Translations under genes and position numbers: made by a program
In this document: one piece after another, positions 40,992 to 52,900 of the stretch
Position numbering within the stretch: position 1 is the first letter of the stretch
Layout: each line of letters begins with the position of its first letter
Notes under the pieces: generated by a model
The model's input: the letters and a program-made list of their open reading frames with translations, nothing else
Databases searched by the model: none
Told to the model about the DNA's origin: nothing
Assembly: GCA_035048485.1 (NCBI GenBank)
Contig: CM068580.1
Span: 41,653,585-41,717,584, forward strand
From: Pteria penguin
Taxonomy: Eukaryota; Mollusca; Bivalvia; Pterioida; Pteriidae
DNA: 64,000 bases
Reading direction: 5' to 3'

Positions 40992-43780
40992 TGCATGTGA
41001 TAAAATTACGTCATCTGTCCACTTTATCTGCCTGTGGCCAGAATATCAATTGTCTTGGATATTATAAGGCCAGTTGAAAGAAGCTAGATACCCTCCACGT
41101 TTAATACAAATGCATTTTTTTTTTCAAAAGTGCGCAATATAGGAACTCCTCCCGGTTAAATGATTGTCAATGCAATTAAAGGTAGATATTTCATTGCGTA
41201 TCATTTGTCGTACGAATCGGAATACAATACAAGAAAACTGGACGTCGACGGCGGTGAATCGTTTATCCCTTTACCTGTAGTCGCTTTCACGAGGAATTTG
41301 AAAGAGGAAACTTAGAAAGATATTTACCTGCGAGGACAAATGACTTTTTAATACATCTACCTGCCGAACTTGCTATATCTTACATTGATATTTAAAGCCT
41401 TATGGAACGTTTATTAATTGCCTTTGGTGCCAAACTACTAGCAAAACTGTCAAACATTGTAAAGGAATGGCATTGTAAATAGCAATCCGCGTTAGATAAT
41501 TTTCCTTATATCAACTTGAAGGTGTGAAGAAGCAGCGCGTTCAAAGCTTCCCAATGCGTTTGAGAGGCGACTGGATGCCCATCAATTTTGTCCTTGATTT
41601 GACGTGATGTCGGAGGTTTAGAACAGCTAAATCATCGATCTTTAAAGATATTGGGTGCCTATCAGACGTTCTGACGACACTTTCCATTGTATGAATTATA
41701 CAGACTACAAAGCTTACGTTTTATTTTACTACCTCGAGACTGTATATAGATAACCGGATAGATATTTAGGCGCTTCCGTTTGAGTCCGACGTAAACAATA
41801 TCTGATTTGTTTATCCGAGGCAGGTAATCAAAGTCTCTCGAGATTACAACGGGATTCGTGTTCGGATATTGTTGATGTTGAAGCGGATTATTTTGCCATA
41901 ACGCCGTCGTATTGGTGTTATCAAGGGCCATCACTGGACCTGTATACATAAGATCAAGTTAACGCTTCAAAACTACAGACAGTGTGACGCACCTCTGATC
42001 TACGTACAAACATCGTCTGCAAGAGGATGTAAATGGCGGGAAAAGCAAGAAATGGCGACGGATACCGGGTTCCTTGACAATTACTAAACAATGCATTTAT
42101 AGACACAGTCTTTGAATGCAGCATATCACCTTGTTTTGTCCAATTTCTGCAATATTCATGTTTTAGTCAATTTGTAATATTTTGACTTTGTTTTATTTAT
42201 TATGATGACAAAATTAAAAGAAAAATTCAATTTAAATACAGCTTGTTTTCATTAAAAATGTTATTCTTTGCTGTTCATGATTCTGCATAATAATGAAGTA
42301 AGACAATAACAGAATTTTGCACACAATGCAGTAGAAATTTCACGCGAAGTTTTTAATTTCTTCTTGGATCAGATGACAAAGAACATTAAACTTGAAATAT
42401 TAAGGATAATACGTGATATATGCGAGGAATGCATAAGCAGCTCAGTTTAAGGTACACATTTAATGTGATTGAAATGATGAAGCAATATACTTTAAAATAA
42501 CATGTGATAAGATACAGCGTTCTTAAACACTGATTCAATCTATGCCGCATGTGAAGAGCTGAAGGGGGTGGACGCTTTTGAGACACGCTCGAATTTTGCT
42601 TTTGGTAAAGCGAGCGCAACGACTCGAGACCATTGCACAGTCATAGAATAATGGCGACTTTACAAGGTACACTAGCCATCAATGAAGTATTTGCATGCAT
42701 TGTATCATGCTTAATTATACAGCTAGAATTCAGCTTCGTATGTCCCTGGTAATGAGTCGTGTAAACACTTGATGCCTCACATGAAAATTCTTCTTTTTTA
42801 TGGACACCGCTATTTATCAGATGTCAATTTATCCAAATTAACGCCAATATGGTAGGATTGAAATGTTAAATCCTTTTGGTGTCGGAGTAATAACAACATT
42901 ATCTAATCCTATTCTAAACTGCATTATCACCTCGTAAACTTGGTCACATTTAATTACCGGCATCGTGTTTTGACCCTAAACCAGATAGAATTCATGCTTC
43001 ACAAAATTCGCTGGCACATCTTCCCTCTTGCCCCGGGGATCAGACCCAGAGTTTACCGAGATCATGACTACAGAGATGTTCCCAAGATCCAAGGCGACGT
43101 TAATCTATTCGACCGAAAAGACACCCAAGACTTTATATTTCGACTATATACATTGTACACATATCTGGGATTTTGATTGCAATTATTTTGAGAAAATTGT
43201 TTAAACGATGATTTTTCCACTGTAATGATATGTTTTCATTACAATGTTCTATAGATTTGTGATTTGGTTAGTGGCTATTTTCATTCTGATTGTTTCTCGT
43301 TTTTGGTATCTGTTTACTGTTATTTTGTTAATTTTTTTTTTTTTTTTTTTGATTTTATTAATAGTGTTTAGTTTCTCTCCTACAGAAACTGTAATATAAG
43401 GTCATATATCATTATCATGTTTGTATAGTTAAAACAAAACCTGTACTCTAGAATTATCGTTGCAAGCTCTCACTGTAAATATCTGAAAACCTTTGGGCTT
43501 TTCACATATTTCTGTTAACAAAGACAACATTTGCCTTCTTACCGTTATCGGGTTTTCCATATTCATACATCAAAATGTCGTAAAGTCGGAATTTTGGTTT
43601 GTGACTTCAATAACTCTTAATCATATTAATCGGATTTAACACAAATTAACTCGTTGTGAGGCTTCGTGATGAACACCTTATATTTTTAAAAATGTTTTAA
43701 ATAAATCATTGCTGTTTATTCACTTTCCTATCTTTAACTTATTCCGGCAGAATTATCTAATTTTTTTTATCAATTAATTA
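40992..43780. other. Noggin 3' UTR and downstream flank
   Basis: The 3' UTR starts here. Candidate poly(A) hexamers are ATTAAA at 41175 and another near 42213, and I cannot choose between them. 41500-42100 and 42860-43170 are less AT-rich than their surroundings and may contain regulatory elements. A T run lies at ~43330-43350. No further exon recognised. Confidence 0.4.
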
Positions 43781-43870
43781 TTATCTTTATTTATTTATTT
43801 ATTTATTTATTTATTGTTTATTTATTTCTTTACTTATTTCTTTATTTATTCATTCATTTATTTATTTGAA
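43781..43870. repeat. (TTTA)n imperfect microsatellite
   Basis: About twenty TTTA units with CTTTA/TTCA/GTTTA interruptions. Confidence 0.9.
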
Positions 43871-44214
43871 AATTAAGATTTGAGAAATTGAATCATTGAT
43901 ATGAATATACTTAATTAATAAGGTCGTCTCGTAAGTCATGAAGTTTTAAAGTAAAGTAAATTCAAAAAATTTCCTAGAATTCTCAAGTGCAACGCAGAGA
44001 GGAGTCAGATTCCCTTCCATGGGAAAACATCAACACATAACAATTCAGAACTTTACAAGTAAACTTCCCAGTTGAAACCAGTACCCATGCACTGTTGAGT
44101 GGACTGAGATAATGGGGATTAAACTTCATCCACTAACTAAAGTGAAGTGAGAACTATCAACTTTACCGCCGAGCCTTCTGATGAAAACAAAAATGCTAAA
44201 ATGATGTGAGAAAT

Positions 44215-44815
44215 CTAGTCACAATATTTGATACTCAGTGAATGCTCATTTTTACATATCTACAGAACTTTACATTCAATAAATAAACGTTGTGGTAAGA
44301 TTTGAGAGCCGATGCAGCTCAGTGGTTGGGTGCTGGACTCGTGACCGAGAGATTCGGATTCGATTCCCGCCGGCGGCCCATCGGTGTTCTATTTTTCTTT
44401 TAATACATTCAAACCGAGGCTCCGTGTCATGGTGGACGCTTTCCGTGGATTTGTTTTTGTATAGGTCTAAATTTCTATGCATTGCATCAGGCAGATGTCG
44501 TCACCATATGAATGAAATAATATTAATTAATAATAATTAGAAGAAAGAGACAAATTAACGTTACATCTTAAATGAAGTGAATACACTTCGTCACAACACT
44601 TGACATTCAATGAACACACCATACCACGATACTTGATATTCAATGAACACACCATACCACGGTACTTGATATTCAATGAATAAACATTGGTCATGATACT
44701 AAATATCTCATGATATTTAATATCTCATGAGTAAACCGTGTCACAATACTCCGTTTTCAAGAATTAAACCTTGTGACAAAACTCGATATCTGAATAAACC
44801 TTAAAATAATTATCA
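44215..44815 (+). repeat. Degenerate ~33-bp minisatellite interrupted by a SINE
   Basis: Units built around CACGATACTTGATATTCAAT plus GAACACACCATAC recur after the SINE (44570-44815). Diverged units (CACAATATTTGATACTCAGT, ACTTTACATTCAATAAATAA) precede it (44219-44290). The SINE at 44305-44540 therefore split a pre-existing array. The best two units (44607-44675) are nearly identical. Confidence 0.7.
44305..44540 (+). mobile_element. tRNA-derived SINE inside a minisatellite
   Basis: A-box CAGCTCAGTGG and near-perfect B-box GGATTCGATTCC in the head, then a shortened body (TTTAATACATTCAAACCGAG, 'ggctccgtgtcatggtggacg') and the 3' domain ('catcaggcagatgtcgtcaccatatgaatgaaataat') with a TTAATTAATAATAATTAG tail. 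Same family as 26037-26305. Open frames across it on both strands are not genes. Confidence 0.85.
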
Positions 44816-45161
44816 TCAACCCCCAATACACAAAAACGTTTTTGGTCTGTTCTCGGTCTACATTCTCGAATACATTTTACTGAGGAACAAATTTGTACTA
44901 TGCAAAACTCCTGTTTAACCGCTATATTCGCATACTCCACCAGCAAATTTATGTCAATGTACCAAAAGTCAATGTAACGTGGTGGTTTTTCGATTATTGT
45001 AGCAATTTTAAATAAACACATATCTAAATAAAACATAAAAAATGGAGTTAATACATACAGTAAAAGGTATGATATATAAAGCTTTATATTCATTAGTGAC
45101 TTTTACTTATTCTTGTAGAAGTATGCAGAATTTGTTTATTTTCATTAAATACTGATTACTT
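44816..45161. other. Non-coding spacer
   Basis: AT-rich sequence. A 109-codon minus-strand frame (44764-45093) overlaps the decayed minisatellite end and shows no domain. Confidence 0.4.
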
Positions 45162-45171
45162 ATTGTTAGTT

Positions 45172-45267
45172 CAATCTGATTAAAACCATATCTTTATTCC
45201 ACTTCTCTATTTATCCGCAATGGGGCAAATAGAGAAGTGGAATAAAGATATAGTTTTAATCAGATTG
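45172..45267. mobile_element. 96-bp hairpin MITE with perfect 10-bp TSD
   Basis: Two 41-base arms with a single mismatch around a 14-base loop (ATCCGCAATGGGGC). The ends CAATCTGATTAAAAC are identical to the 53-bp element at 21146-21198. A perfect 10-base direct repeat, ATTGTTAGTT, abuts both sides (45162-45171 and 45268-45277). A 9-11-base duplication is typical of Mutator-like elements; the assignment is inference. The arms could fold into a pre-miRNA-like hairpin if transcribed. Confidence 0.85.
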
Positions 45268-45277
45268 ATTGTTAGTT

Positions 45278-46317
45278 ATAATCGGCACTGTCGATTATTA
45301 TGCATATTTGAATTAAAATACTCCGAAGTACAGTTATGTGTATTTAACACCAAAAACACATGAAAGTCAGTATTGTGCTCGAGCATCACATGACCTTAAT
45401 TGCATAGTTTTCTCTATACAAATAAAATCCAGTGATCAAGGCCATCGTCAAAGAGTTTTTTTCGCATATACACCAGGGAGTATGAAGCAATTCAAGAGTA
45501 AAGGCACCATACCTTGAATTTCGTTAAGTTTCGTAAAGTGATGAAAAATTGGTCCATGATCGGCAAAAAATTGGGGATGTTTCTGCAGGTCTGCACATTT
45601 ACTGTGCTATAATAAATACAAGTAAATAATACAGATACCATTACAACTTTTAAATGCAGCCACGGGATGCAACTCTTCAGTGCAAATTCTCATAAAACCA
45701 ATAGCATCATCCAATGAAATTCCAACGTTTTATCATGTGATGTACTACTACTATATGATGGGCATCAAAACTAGTAACAGCATGCGCAATGTCATTAATG
45801 TCATTAGACATCTAGCAATGTGAAACCAGACGTGCATGATGGAAACGTCATTGTAAGGTAGCGTTATGTCACTGCGTCAAGTATCAAAGATTTATTAAAT
45901 TTGACTTTGTTGCTATTCTGGGAATGCCCTCTTGTAATTGTTTATAATTTTTAAGGGTTAATGAGTAGGCCATTATGTTTCTTCAAATGTTACAAATAGA
46001 AAAAGTGTTAAATAATTAATGTACACGTGACTTCAAAACCACGTGATCCCTGTCCACATCAGTACACGACCAAGTCATTTGTTTTCTTCATCAGTGACAA
46101 AAAGATCACACCTATAGATATTTGCATTCCTTGTCGACATTTTAAAGTGAAATAATTAACTATCTTATCCTTTGTTCTCTTGTAAATGACAGTTTATATG
46201 CTTTTATATAATTTATGGTACAAAGATACATAAATCTCTAAATCATGTATAAAATGTTAAGAATTTAAATGTATTTACATGATTTGATGTTGCCCGACTC
46301 ACAGAATCATAATATTG
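45278..46317. other. Unclassified repeat-like sequence
   Basis: Holds the TACAAATAAAAT...ATCAAGGCCATCGTCAA block at 45418-45460 that also occurs at 12540-12600, followed by 45471-46000, which looks like a decayed transposon body (the words 'cattaatgtcattagac', 'gaaacgtcattgtaaggta'). No coding frame survives, so the class is unknown. Confidence 0.35.
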
Positions 46318-46490
46318 CTTTTGTCGGTTGGGGTTGGCTGGTTGGAATTTTGTGTCGCTTTCGACAACTTTTCAGTCATACCGTAATACGGGTGTAGGAG
46401 GTAATCAACCTCTTGAATACAGTGACGCAATCCGGGAATCGAACCTTTATCCCTTGTTTCAGAAATCAAGTACTTAACCGCTTTTAATTT
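46318..46490 (-). mobile_element. tRNA-derived SINE of a second type, minus strand
   Basis: On the minus strand: AGCGGTTAAGTACTTGATTT (A-box region), a perfect B box GGTTCGATTCC within AAAGGTTCGATTCCCGGATT (46431-46446 region), then a body unlike the main family ('gtcactgtattcaagaggttgattacctcctacacccg') and an A/C-rich end ('aattccaaccagccaacccc'). The shared promoter with a different body indicates a separate SINE family or an isolated tRNA pseudogene. Confidence 0.5.
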
Positions 46491-46935
46491 TCTTAAATAA
46501 TCACAAAGAAATATATGTGTATATCTACAATGTAAACGCATAGTTGTTATTGTATGCAAGTTGTTGCCTTCAAATAATTTCAAAGTGCAACACAACACTA
46601 ACCATTGGACTTGTGAAAAGTTTTCCTTTCCATTGTACTTTAGATGGTATTGAATACAATTAATTAAAGTGCATAGGAAGACAAAACGTCTTCTGTTTGG
46701 CTAGCCGCACTACTCATGAAAGTGAGTCGTTTGCCCTTGCTTATTAAGACAGGAAGTGAAAATAGAATGATATAAAAATTGTGCAATGACAGTTTAATGA
46801 TTTTTTTTTCATCTGTATGGTCAAATGACCATGGAGAGATATGGTCACTACAGTAACAGTCACCTTTATATATTTTACTGTCAAATATATAGTAAGTGAT
46901 AGAGTTCTTATCAGGGGTAGACAACTCACATTAGT

Positions 46936-47220
46936 TGATTGATTGATTGATTGACTGAGTTTTGTTTTACGTCACACCACGAATATTTCACGTATATGGT
47001 GACGGCATCTGCCTGATGCGGGGCCTACAAATTTTGACCTTTGCAACGGGCCCACCCGAAGCAGTGAGGGATCTTTAGCGTGCCATGCATACCGCGACAC
47101 GGGGCCTCGGATTTTACTGTCTCATCCGAAAGACATGACACCGGCATGACCAGAGCAGGACTCGAACCCCGGTCTCCCGATCAGGAGTCCGACGCGATAC
47201 CACTAGGTCACGCCGGCTTC
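46936..47220 (-). mobile_element. Full-length tRNA-derived SINE with perfect 12-bp TSD, minus strand
   Basis: Flanked by identical 12-base repeats ACTCACATTAGT at 46924-46935 and 47221-47232. On the minus strand: tRNA-like head starting at 47220 (AAGCCGGCGTGACC), A box TGACCTAGTGG (47200-47210), B box GGTTCGAGTCC (47158-47168), body with TCTTTCGGATGAGACAGTAA, 3' domain ('tcaccatatacgtgaaatattcgtgg'), and a tail ending in tandem AATC tetramers (46936-46952 region). It is the best-delimited copy here and defines the family length, ~285 bases. The plus-strand frame at 47080-47280 is not a gene. Confidence 0.95.
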
Positions 47221-47232
47221 ACTCACATTAGT

Positions 47233-48050
47233 GTAACGGCCTTCAGAAGACACAAACGTATCTTAACACTGTGCACATAAAATGAACACTGACCAATGCA
47301 GTGTAGTGTCACAGACACACTTCATATTTGACCTAGTAGATTTAAAAAGTAAAATATGGCACGTGTATAGATTGTCTATCGAAATGACCAATGCATTGCC
47401 ATTTCTAAGAGACCACATGCTAAAGGTCTGCTGGATTCTCAGACGACAAGTCTGCAAGACATTTAACGTGCAATGGCGAATTGAATTGCTTGCTTATATC
47501 TGACATCAAAGGCATACAGCAAACATGTAAATGATGCCGATTCTCACACTGTAAACTCTGAAACCTATAACGATGATTGAATAGCCATCAATCACGATTC
47601 CAGCGATTTAGGTGACCAAACATGACGGCGCGAAGATAAAGAGCTTTCATCTTTACATATTTGCATCCAAAATATAATCATTTTAGATTTTATTTCCTTT
47701 CTCTTTTTTGTCTTATGTACCTTAGCTAGATTTACAAATGATGCTTCCCAGGTCATTTGTACACATTATTCATAATTCTTGAACACCATGTCTTTATTAG
47801 AATTAGAATGGTGTATATCATCTTTAATGTCTTTACCTTGCGATTTCCTCCGCTGCACTATTTGCACTTTCTTTCAAGTGACAGAGAGAGTTACTAAACA
47901 GTCTGTTTATGTGAGCATATAGAGGATATGATAAAGAAAATGAGGCTGAAGGAGAGGGCGTTGTGGTTCACGTGCGCGAGTGTGTCATAGGGCAGCTTAC
48001 CATTACCATTTGTGGAATGTATTTCAGTATTTGAGATAGAGTCCTTTGCT
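47233..48050. other. Non-coding spacer
   Basis: No gene recognised. Overlapping 64-73-codon frames on both strands at 47263-47503 have no supporting features. Confidence 0.4.
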
Positions 48051-48258
48051 GAGGTAGCCTACCTAGTTCAATCGATAATGTGCTTGTGCATTTGGCCGAA
48101 AAGTCTCGGGTTCGAGTCCCACAAGTGGCCAGTTAGTGTCCTGTTTTTAGGGTGAGACACCGAGGTCTAGTACCTTCATGATGGGGGTGTCTGGTAAATT
48201 ATCTCTCAACGCTTCGACTAGGTTCGATTTTCAAAGGTCTAATTTTCTCTGCAATGGA
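48051..48258 (+). mobile_element. Diverged tRNA-derived SINE
   Basis: A-box relic (GGTAGCCTACCTAGTTCAAT), perfect B box GGTTCGAGTCC at 48109-48119, and a diverged body ('agggtgagacaccgaggtct', 'atgggggtgtctggtaaattatct'). It is truncated after 'tctctgcaatggattta'. Same family, older copy. Confidence 0.75.
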
Positions 48259-48948
48259 TTTACGACATAAAACAAAAATCAAACACACAAACAAACGTTT
48301 CATGGGAAGGCGAACTCGTGTCATCTGACTACCTGTTATATGACAAGCTCTACCCACTGATGATGTATATCTATATTGAAAGTTCGTGTCATTCGACCGC
48401 ATATTGTTGATATGCTTGATACAGATCCCAAGTGCTGCTAATTTATGCCGCCAGAAAAGTCTGTCTCATTTGGTTATATATTGCCATTAGCATACCCTTC
48501 ATAACACATGTACTTGAGAGGAGGGTCAAGTATCCTATGAGATTTGAACATAAAGGATACTTTTCAGTCCAAAACATGGGTTCAGTGCATTTCGTCGGAA
48601 AATGTTCGATACATCTCCATGTTCTCTGGTTCATTAAATCTTTGTTTCTTCATCACAGATTGATTTTTTTTTTCGGTAGGAACAATAAAATCAAGTAAAC
48701 TTTTCGTGTGTTCACATCTATTTTGGTATCGGAAATCCCCTTTTCTTTGACCCATGTATTCTAATTTATGATTTATATTACCAAAATTAATAAATACAGT
48801 CAAATACATATAAACCTTTTCGCAGAAAAGATTAATTTTACAATCTAACATGTCCACAACACAGTAAAAGAAATACATGTATTGAAGTCTGGAATCATAT
48901 TCGTCCCCATAAATTCGCATGCACATGCAATAGAAGAGCTTATCCATA
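48259..48948. other. Non-coding spacer
   Basis: No gene recognised. Part of a 167-codon minus-strand frame (48582-49085) lies here; see the tandem repeat at 48949, which explains its N-terminal third. Confidence 0.4.
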
Positions 48949-49165
48949 TGTGCTGGAGATGTGTGGGAACAGGGAAAGCTCGTCTCCTTGTACTTTGTAG
49001 TGTAAATGACATATGCTTCATAACACAGCCATAGTACATGTGCCGGGGATAGATGCCAACAGGGAATTCCCATCCCTCTAACCATCTGTCAGTATTGGCA
49101 TACATCTTATAGCATGACAAAATAATATGGTGATATGTGCAGGAGATGACCGTGGCTTTCGTTCG
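48949..49165 (-). repeat. Two to three diverged ~90-bp tandem units
   Basis: TGTGCTGGAGATGTGTGGGA (48949) is followed 90 bases later by TGTGCCGGGGATAGATGCCA (49039), each then carrying AACAGGGAA. A third partial unit, TGTGCAGGAGATGACCGTGG, starts at 49136. On the minus strand this yields two similar ~30-residue segments (PCWHLSPAH, PCSHTSPAH) in an open frame 48582-49085. The period being a multiple of 3 is notable, but no family is recognised and no splice sites frame it. Confidence 0.5.
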
Positions 49166-49853
49166 TTTAAAGTGAATAACAAAACTTTGACATAGGTATT
49201 GTTTTATGATCATAGAGAAGATCATAATGATAAAACACCTTTCTTAAATTATGAGCCGTCAGAATACCTCCACCTGGTGCATAGTGTCAGCAGGAATCCT
49301 TGTTTCTAACAACATTTTATTCATTTTATATCATTTGTACCATACAAACTTTCACTCTAGGAAGCAGATACTATTAACTTAGGAAGACTTTTGGAAAACT
49401 CAACAGATCTTATTCAGATCTTCCATCTGAATTCAGAAAACTTGCAGCAATATATGTCCAGCGGAATCTTTCATCTCAATTTCTATGATCTAATATACAA
49501 ACAGAGGATCAAAGGTTCCGATAATTCGGTTTTATCGGGTTCAAAAATAGTTAAACACTTTCGACATCGACAATATAATAATGAGGTCATTACAAAGACC
49601 ATAAGCCTTGTATTAAGACCCTCTTCAGCCATGTGCAGACTTTTCGTTGTGCATTGCATTCTGACTAACGGATCGATGGGAAGTCTATGACAGACATTGT
49701 TTAAACCTTTTCAGAGAAGATTAGATCCTAAACCTTGACCAATCTGACTGTAAGTTGGGACTCCTACAGATCACGGGCACGCTTTAAAGACGGACAGAGC
49801 TTGGTTGGCTCATATTGATTTCACTTTTATATTTTTGATAATTATATCTATTC
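49166..49853. other. Non-coding spacer
   Basis: Contains a 99-codon plus-strand frame (49391-49690) with fairly mixed composition but no signal peptide, domain or splice context. I do not call it a gene. Confidence 0.35.
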
Positions 49854-49854
49854 C

Positions 49855-49895
<41 letters not shown>

Positions 49896-49938
49896 GAGGA
49901 GGAGGAGGAGGATAATGATGATGATGATGATGATGATG

Positions 49939-49985
<47 letters not shown>

Positions 49986-49986
49986 T
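49854..49986. repeat. Compound (AAT)n(GGA)n(GAT)n(ATC)n microsatellite with a palindrome
   Basis: Four triplet tracts in succession: AAT ~49854-49892, GGA ~49892-49911, ATG/GAT ~49914-49940, ATC to ~49986. The GAT and ATC tracts are reverse complements meeting head to head at GATCATC (~49939), forming a long perfect inverted repeat. The poly-Met/poly-Ile frame is an artefact. Confidence 0.97.
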
Positions 49987-52900
49987 TTTACTTTTTATAA
50001 ACTCTCAACTTCAATGAACTTCGGATCCTCTGTATCTATGTGGAGAATTTTTTATAGACTTTTAAATGTGTTTTTTGGTTGAACTGCTTTTGTGGTGAGT
50101 GGGGAAGTGGAACCGTAAAATATACACACCAAATGAGTGACAATCGTTACTTCAATTAACCATCCTAAGTTCGTACCACAACTGCATTACAATTCAATAT
50201 TTTTGTAATGTATTTTTATGTCTTAGTTCTTGTTTGCATGTTCATTGTGACATTTGTCATATAGCTGAGTCGAATGTCTTCTTTTTTGACTTTCACATTA
50301 TGCATGCTAATCATGTTTGGCTATAGTTTCCGCAAAGTTGTTTCTACAGTCAATAACTGTAAGTTTGAGGAAAACAGTACTCCAAAAACTATATGTGTGT
50401 ATATATGTTTTTAAAGAAACACGATAAGTAACGGATATTTATATTAAGCGTACGTACAAATCATATAAGCCATGCCCAATACAAAGACTAATGTGGTTTC
50501 CGATCAATTTGTATGTACATTAGTAAAAAAAACAAAACAATAAATACATGTATTATTACATTAATTGGTGATAGGACATATGTGCATTTTTATTACATTT
50601 TACCTGATTCATTTGGTCAGCGATGCTTGGTTTATTGAAATTGACATAACTCAATTTAAGAAATAATGTTTCGAAATCAATTATTTTGAACCTATTTTGA
50701 AAATCCATTTTGAAATACTTTTCTCTCCTTTTATGTCACAATTCCACTAGTCTAATTATGATGCCAAAACAAAAAATTGCACTTTAAGGGCAATGGTCGT
50801 CACATTAAACACACAAAAAGAGAAACATATGAATCTTCTATCATAATTCATTCAGAGATATCGCATGAAAAGCAACGTGAATTTTCGATAAATAATTCTC
50901 AATATATAACGATACTCTGATAAACAAACACCAAACACGAATGTTATGTAATCCAATATGGCCACACTGAAAGCTTTGTAAAATATTTTATGGGAAAAGT
51001 TATTATATTTTGTGATTGATGTGACCAGTAGAGATCGACAGAATCTCTGACAATGTTTTGTACTCGGAGACATTGTTTACCCAATATTGATTCATCATCA
51101 TAAATATAATTCGGTACACTTACTCATCGTCTTAACGTTGTTATGGTGACATCCTCTGTCACGTGATTACAAAATGAAGTACTGTACAAAAAGATAAGAG
51201 TACAAGTGAACGCGCAGTCGTGTATAACAGGCAGATAGTTCTGGAGTAAAGTGTCATTAACTAGCAAGATACCTACATCGTAAAAACGTTTCAAGAAGTT
51301 ACGAAGGTCCGACGACGTCGGCTATCTAATCTAACGGAAATATGTCCATCTCCGTACCTCATTAGCATGGAGGCTAGAAATGAACATTGATATATACATC
51401 AGATGATGTGATGTTGTTGGCATCATATTGAAAATTAATCAGCTTATCTGAGGTGTGCTTATGGTTTTCAAATTTAAAGATTAACCTTGATCGAATTACA
51501 GAAAACTTTGTCTGTTCTGTAAGATGTAGCATTTGGTTTAGTGTGCTTAATCAATTTTGTGATGAAGTACATGTGTATATTCCTTCGGATCGAATGCGAA
51601 ATGCATCAATGTTCTAAACTCAGACAAGATAGTGTACGGAAAGCAAGCTCTTTGCTCTGACGAACAGGTGTCTGGATCCACTCTTCACACATATTTCTGG
51701 TAGAAATGAAAATATTTCAATGCGTTTTACGACTATCAGAATCTTAATGAATCCAAAATGTGCGTTAGTTTCCGCCTCCGTGACGACCCTGGAAGTAAAT
51801 ACGTCGCTTCTTGTTCTAGATGGGAGCCTTGAATGTATCATTATTTATCTTTTGTTTAGATCATCCCCATTGTACTCTGTTGACTTCAGATCATAAATCA
51901 TCCATCAAAAAGGGCATGTCTAACCTTAATCCATGAAAAGACTTAAATTATCGACTATAATGCCTTTAGACAGTGACCGTCTGCGATCAAGGACACACCA
52001 TCTTATAAACAACATAATTAAAATCAATTTACAGCTGTTTTCTTTTATTTCTTTGATTCATTGTTAGCAACTACAAGTATATACACGAGAATAACAGGAC
52101 ATTACCATTTTAAAATAGGATCTGTTTTGGGGACCACATCGGTTTCGTTGGCGCCAAATTTTGACAGCACCGGAAATGCTTGAAGGTATAATTCCGTCTG
52201 AAACAAAGATAGTACCGCGGAACGTAAACAGTTAGACACTATCTTGGATTGAATTATAACAACACCATTGAATATTGAATGTATAAAATTAATCACTTCA
52301 ATTATATTTTTCAATATGTAAATTTATTTGAAAATATGCATTAAAATGCCTTTGAATTCCATCATCGATCGATGCACTTGTTCTCAGTCCTTTATACCAC
52401 AAGATTCCGATAGTGTATTTGAAGTTGGGATATTCAATTCAGACTTCTTGTAATGAATTCATTACATAGCAATAATACGAATTTAACCGTCCCAATTAAG
52501 GTTATTGATTAATATACGTGTCTAGAGATCTTCACAATTAATGGATCAAATCATCGGCCATTACGTACAAACACACCCACTCCGTAAAGAATTTACTCAA
52601 AACATCTTTGCTATTTGAATTCTTTATATTGGAGAGAGACATGAAGGCGAATGGTATCTTTGAACAGAACTGTGAATAACTCACGGTCTGCCTGTACGTG
52701 AACATACCTTTGGAAGACCGCAGACCAAAACGTCATTAATCGTTCAAATGTCAGAATGTCTTTTACACTCTTAATATTTAAGATGAAGTGATTCTACATT
52801 TTCTTATAAACGTATTAAATCACTGAGTATACGTTAACTTTACGGACATATAGCACAAGGTTATTGTCGCCAAATAATAGGGAACTAACTGCAACGACCC

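Noticed and set aside
49391..49690. 99-codon frame as a possible small gene
   Set aside because: Mixed composition but no recognised family, signal peptide or splice signals; of a length expected by chance in 64 kb.
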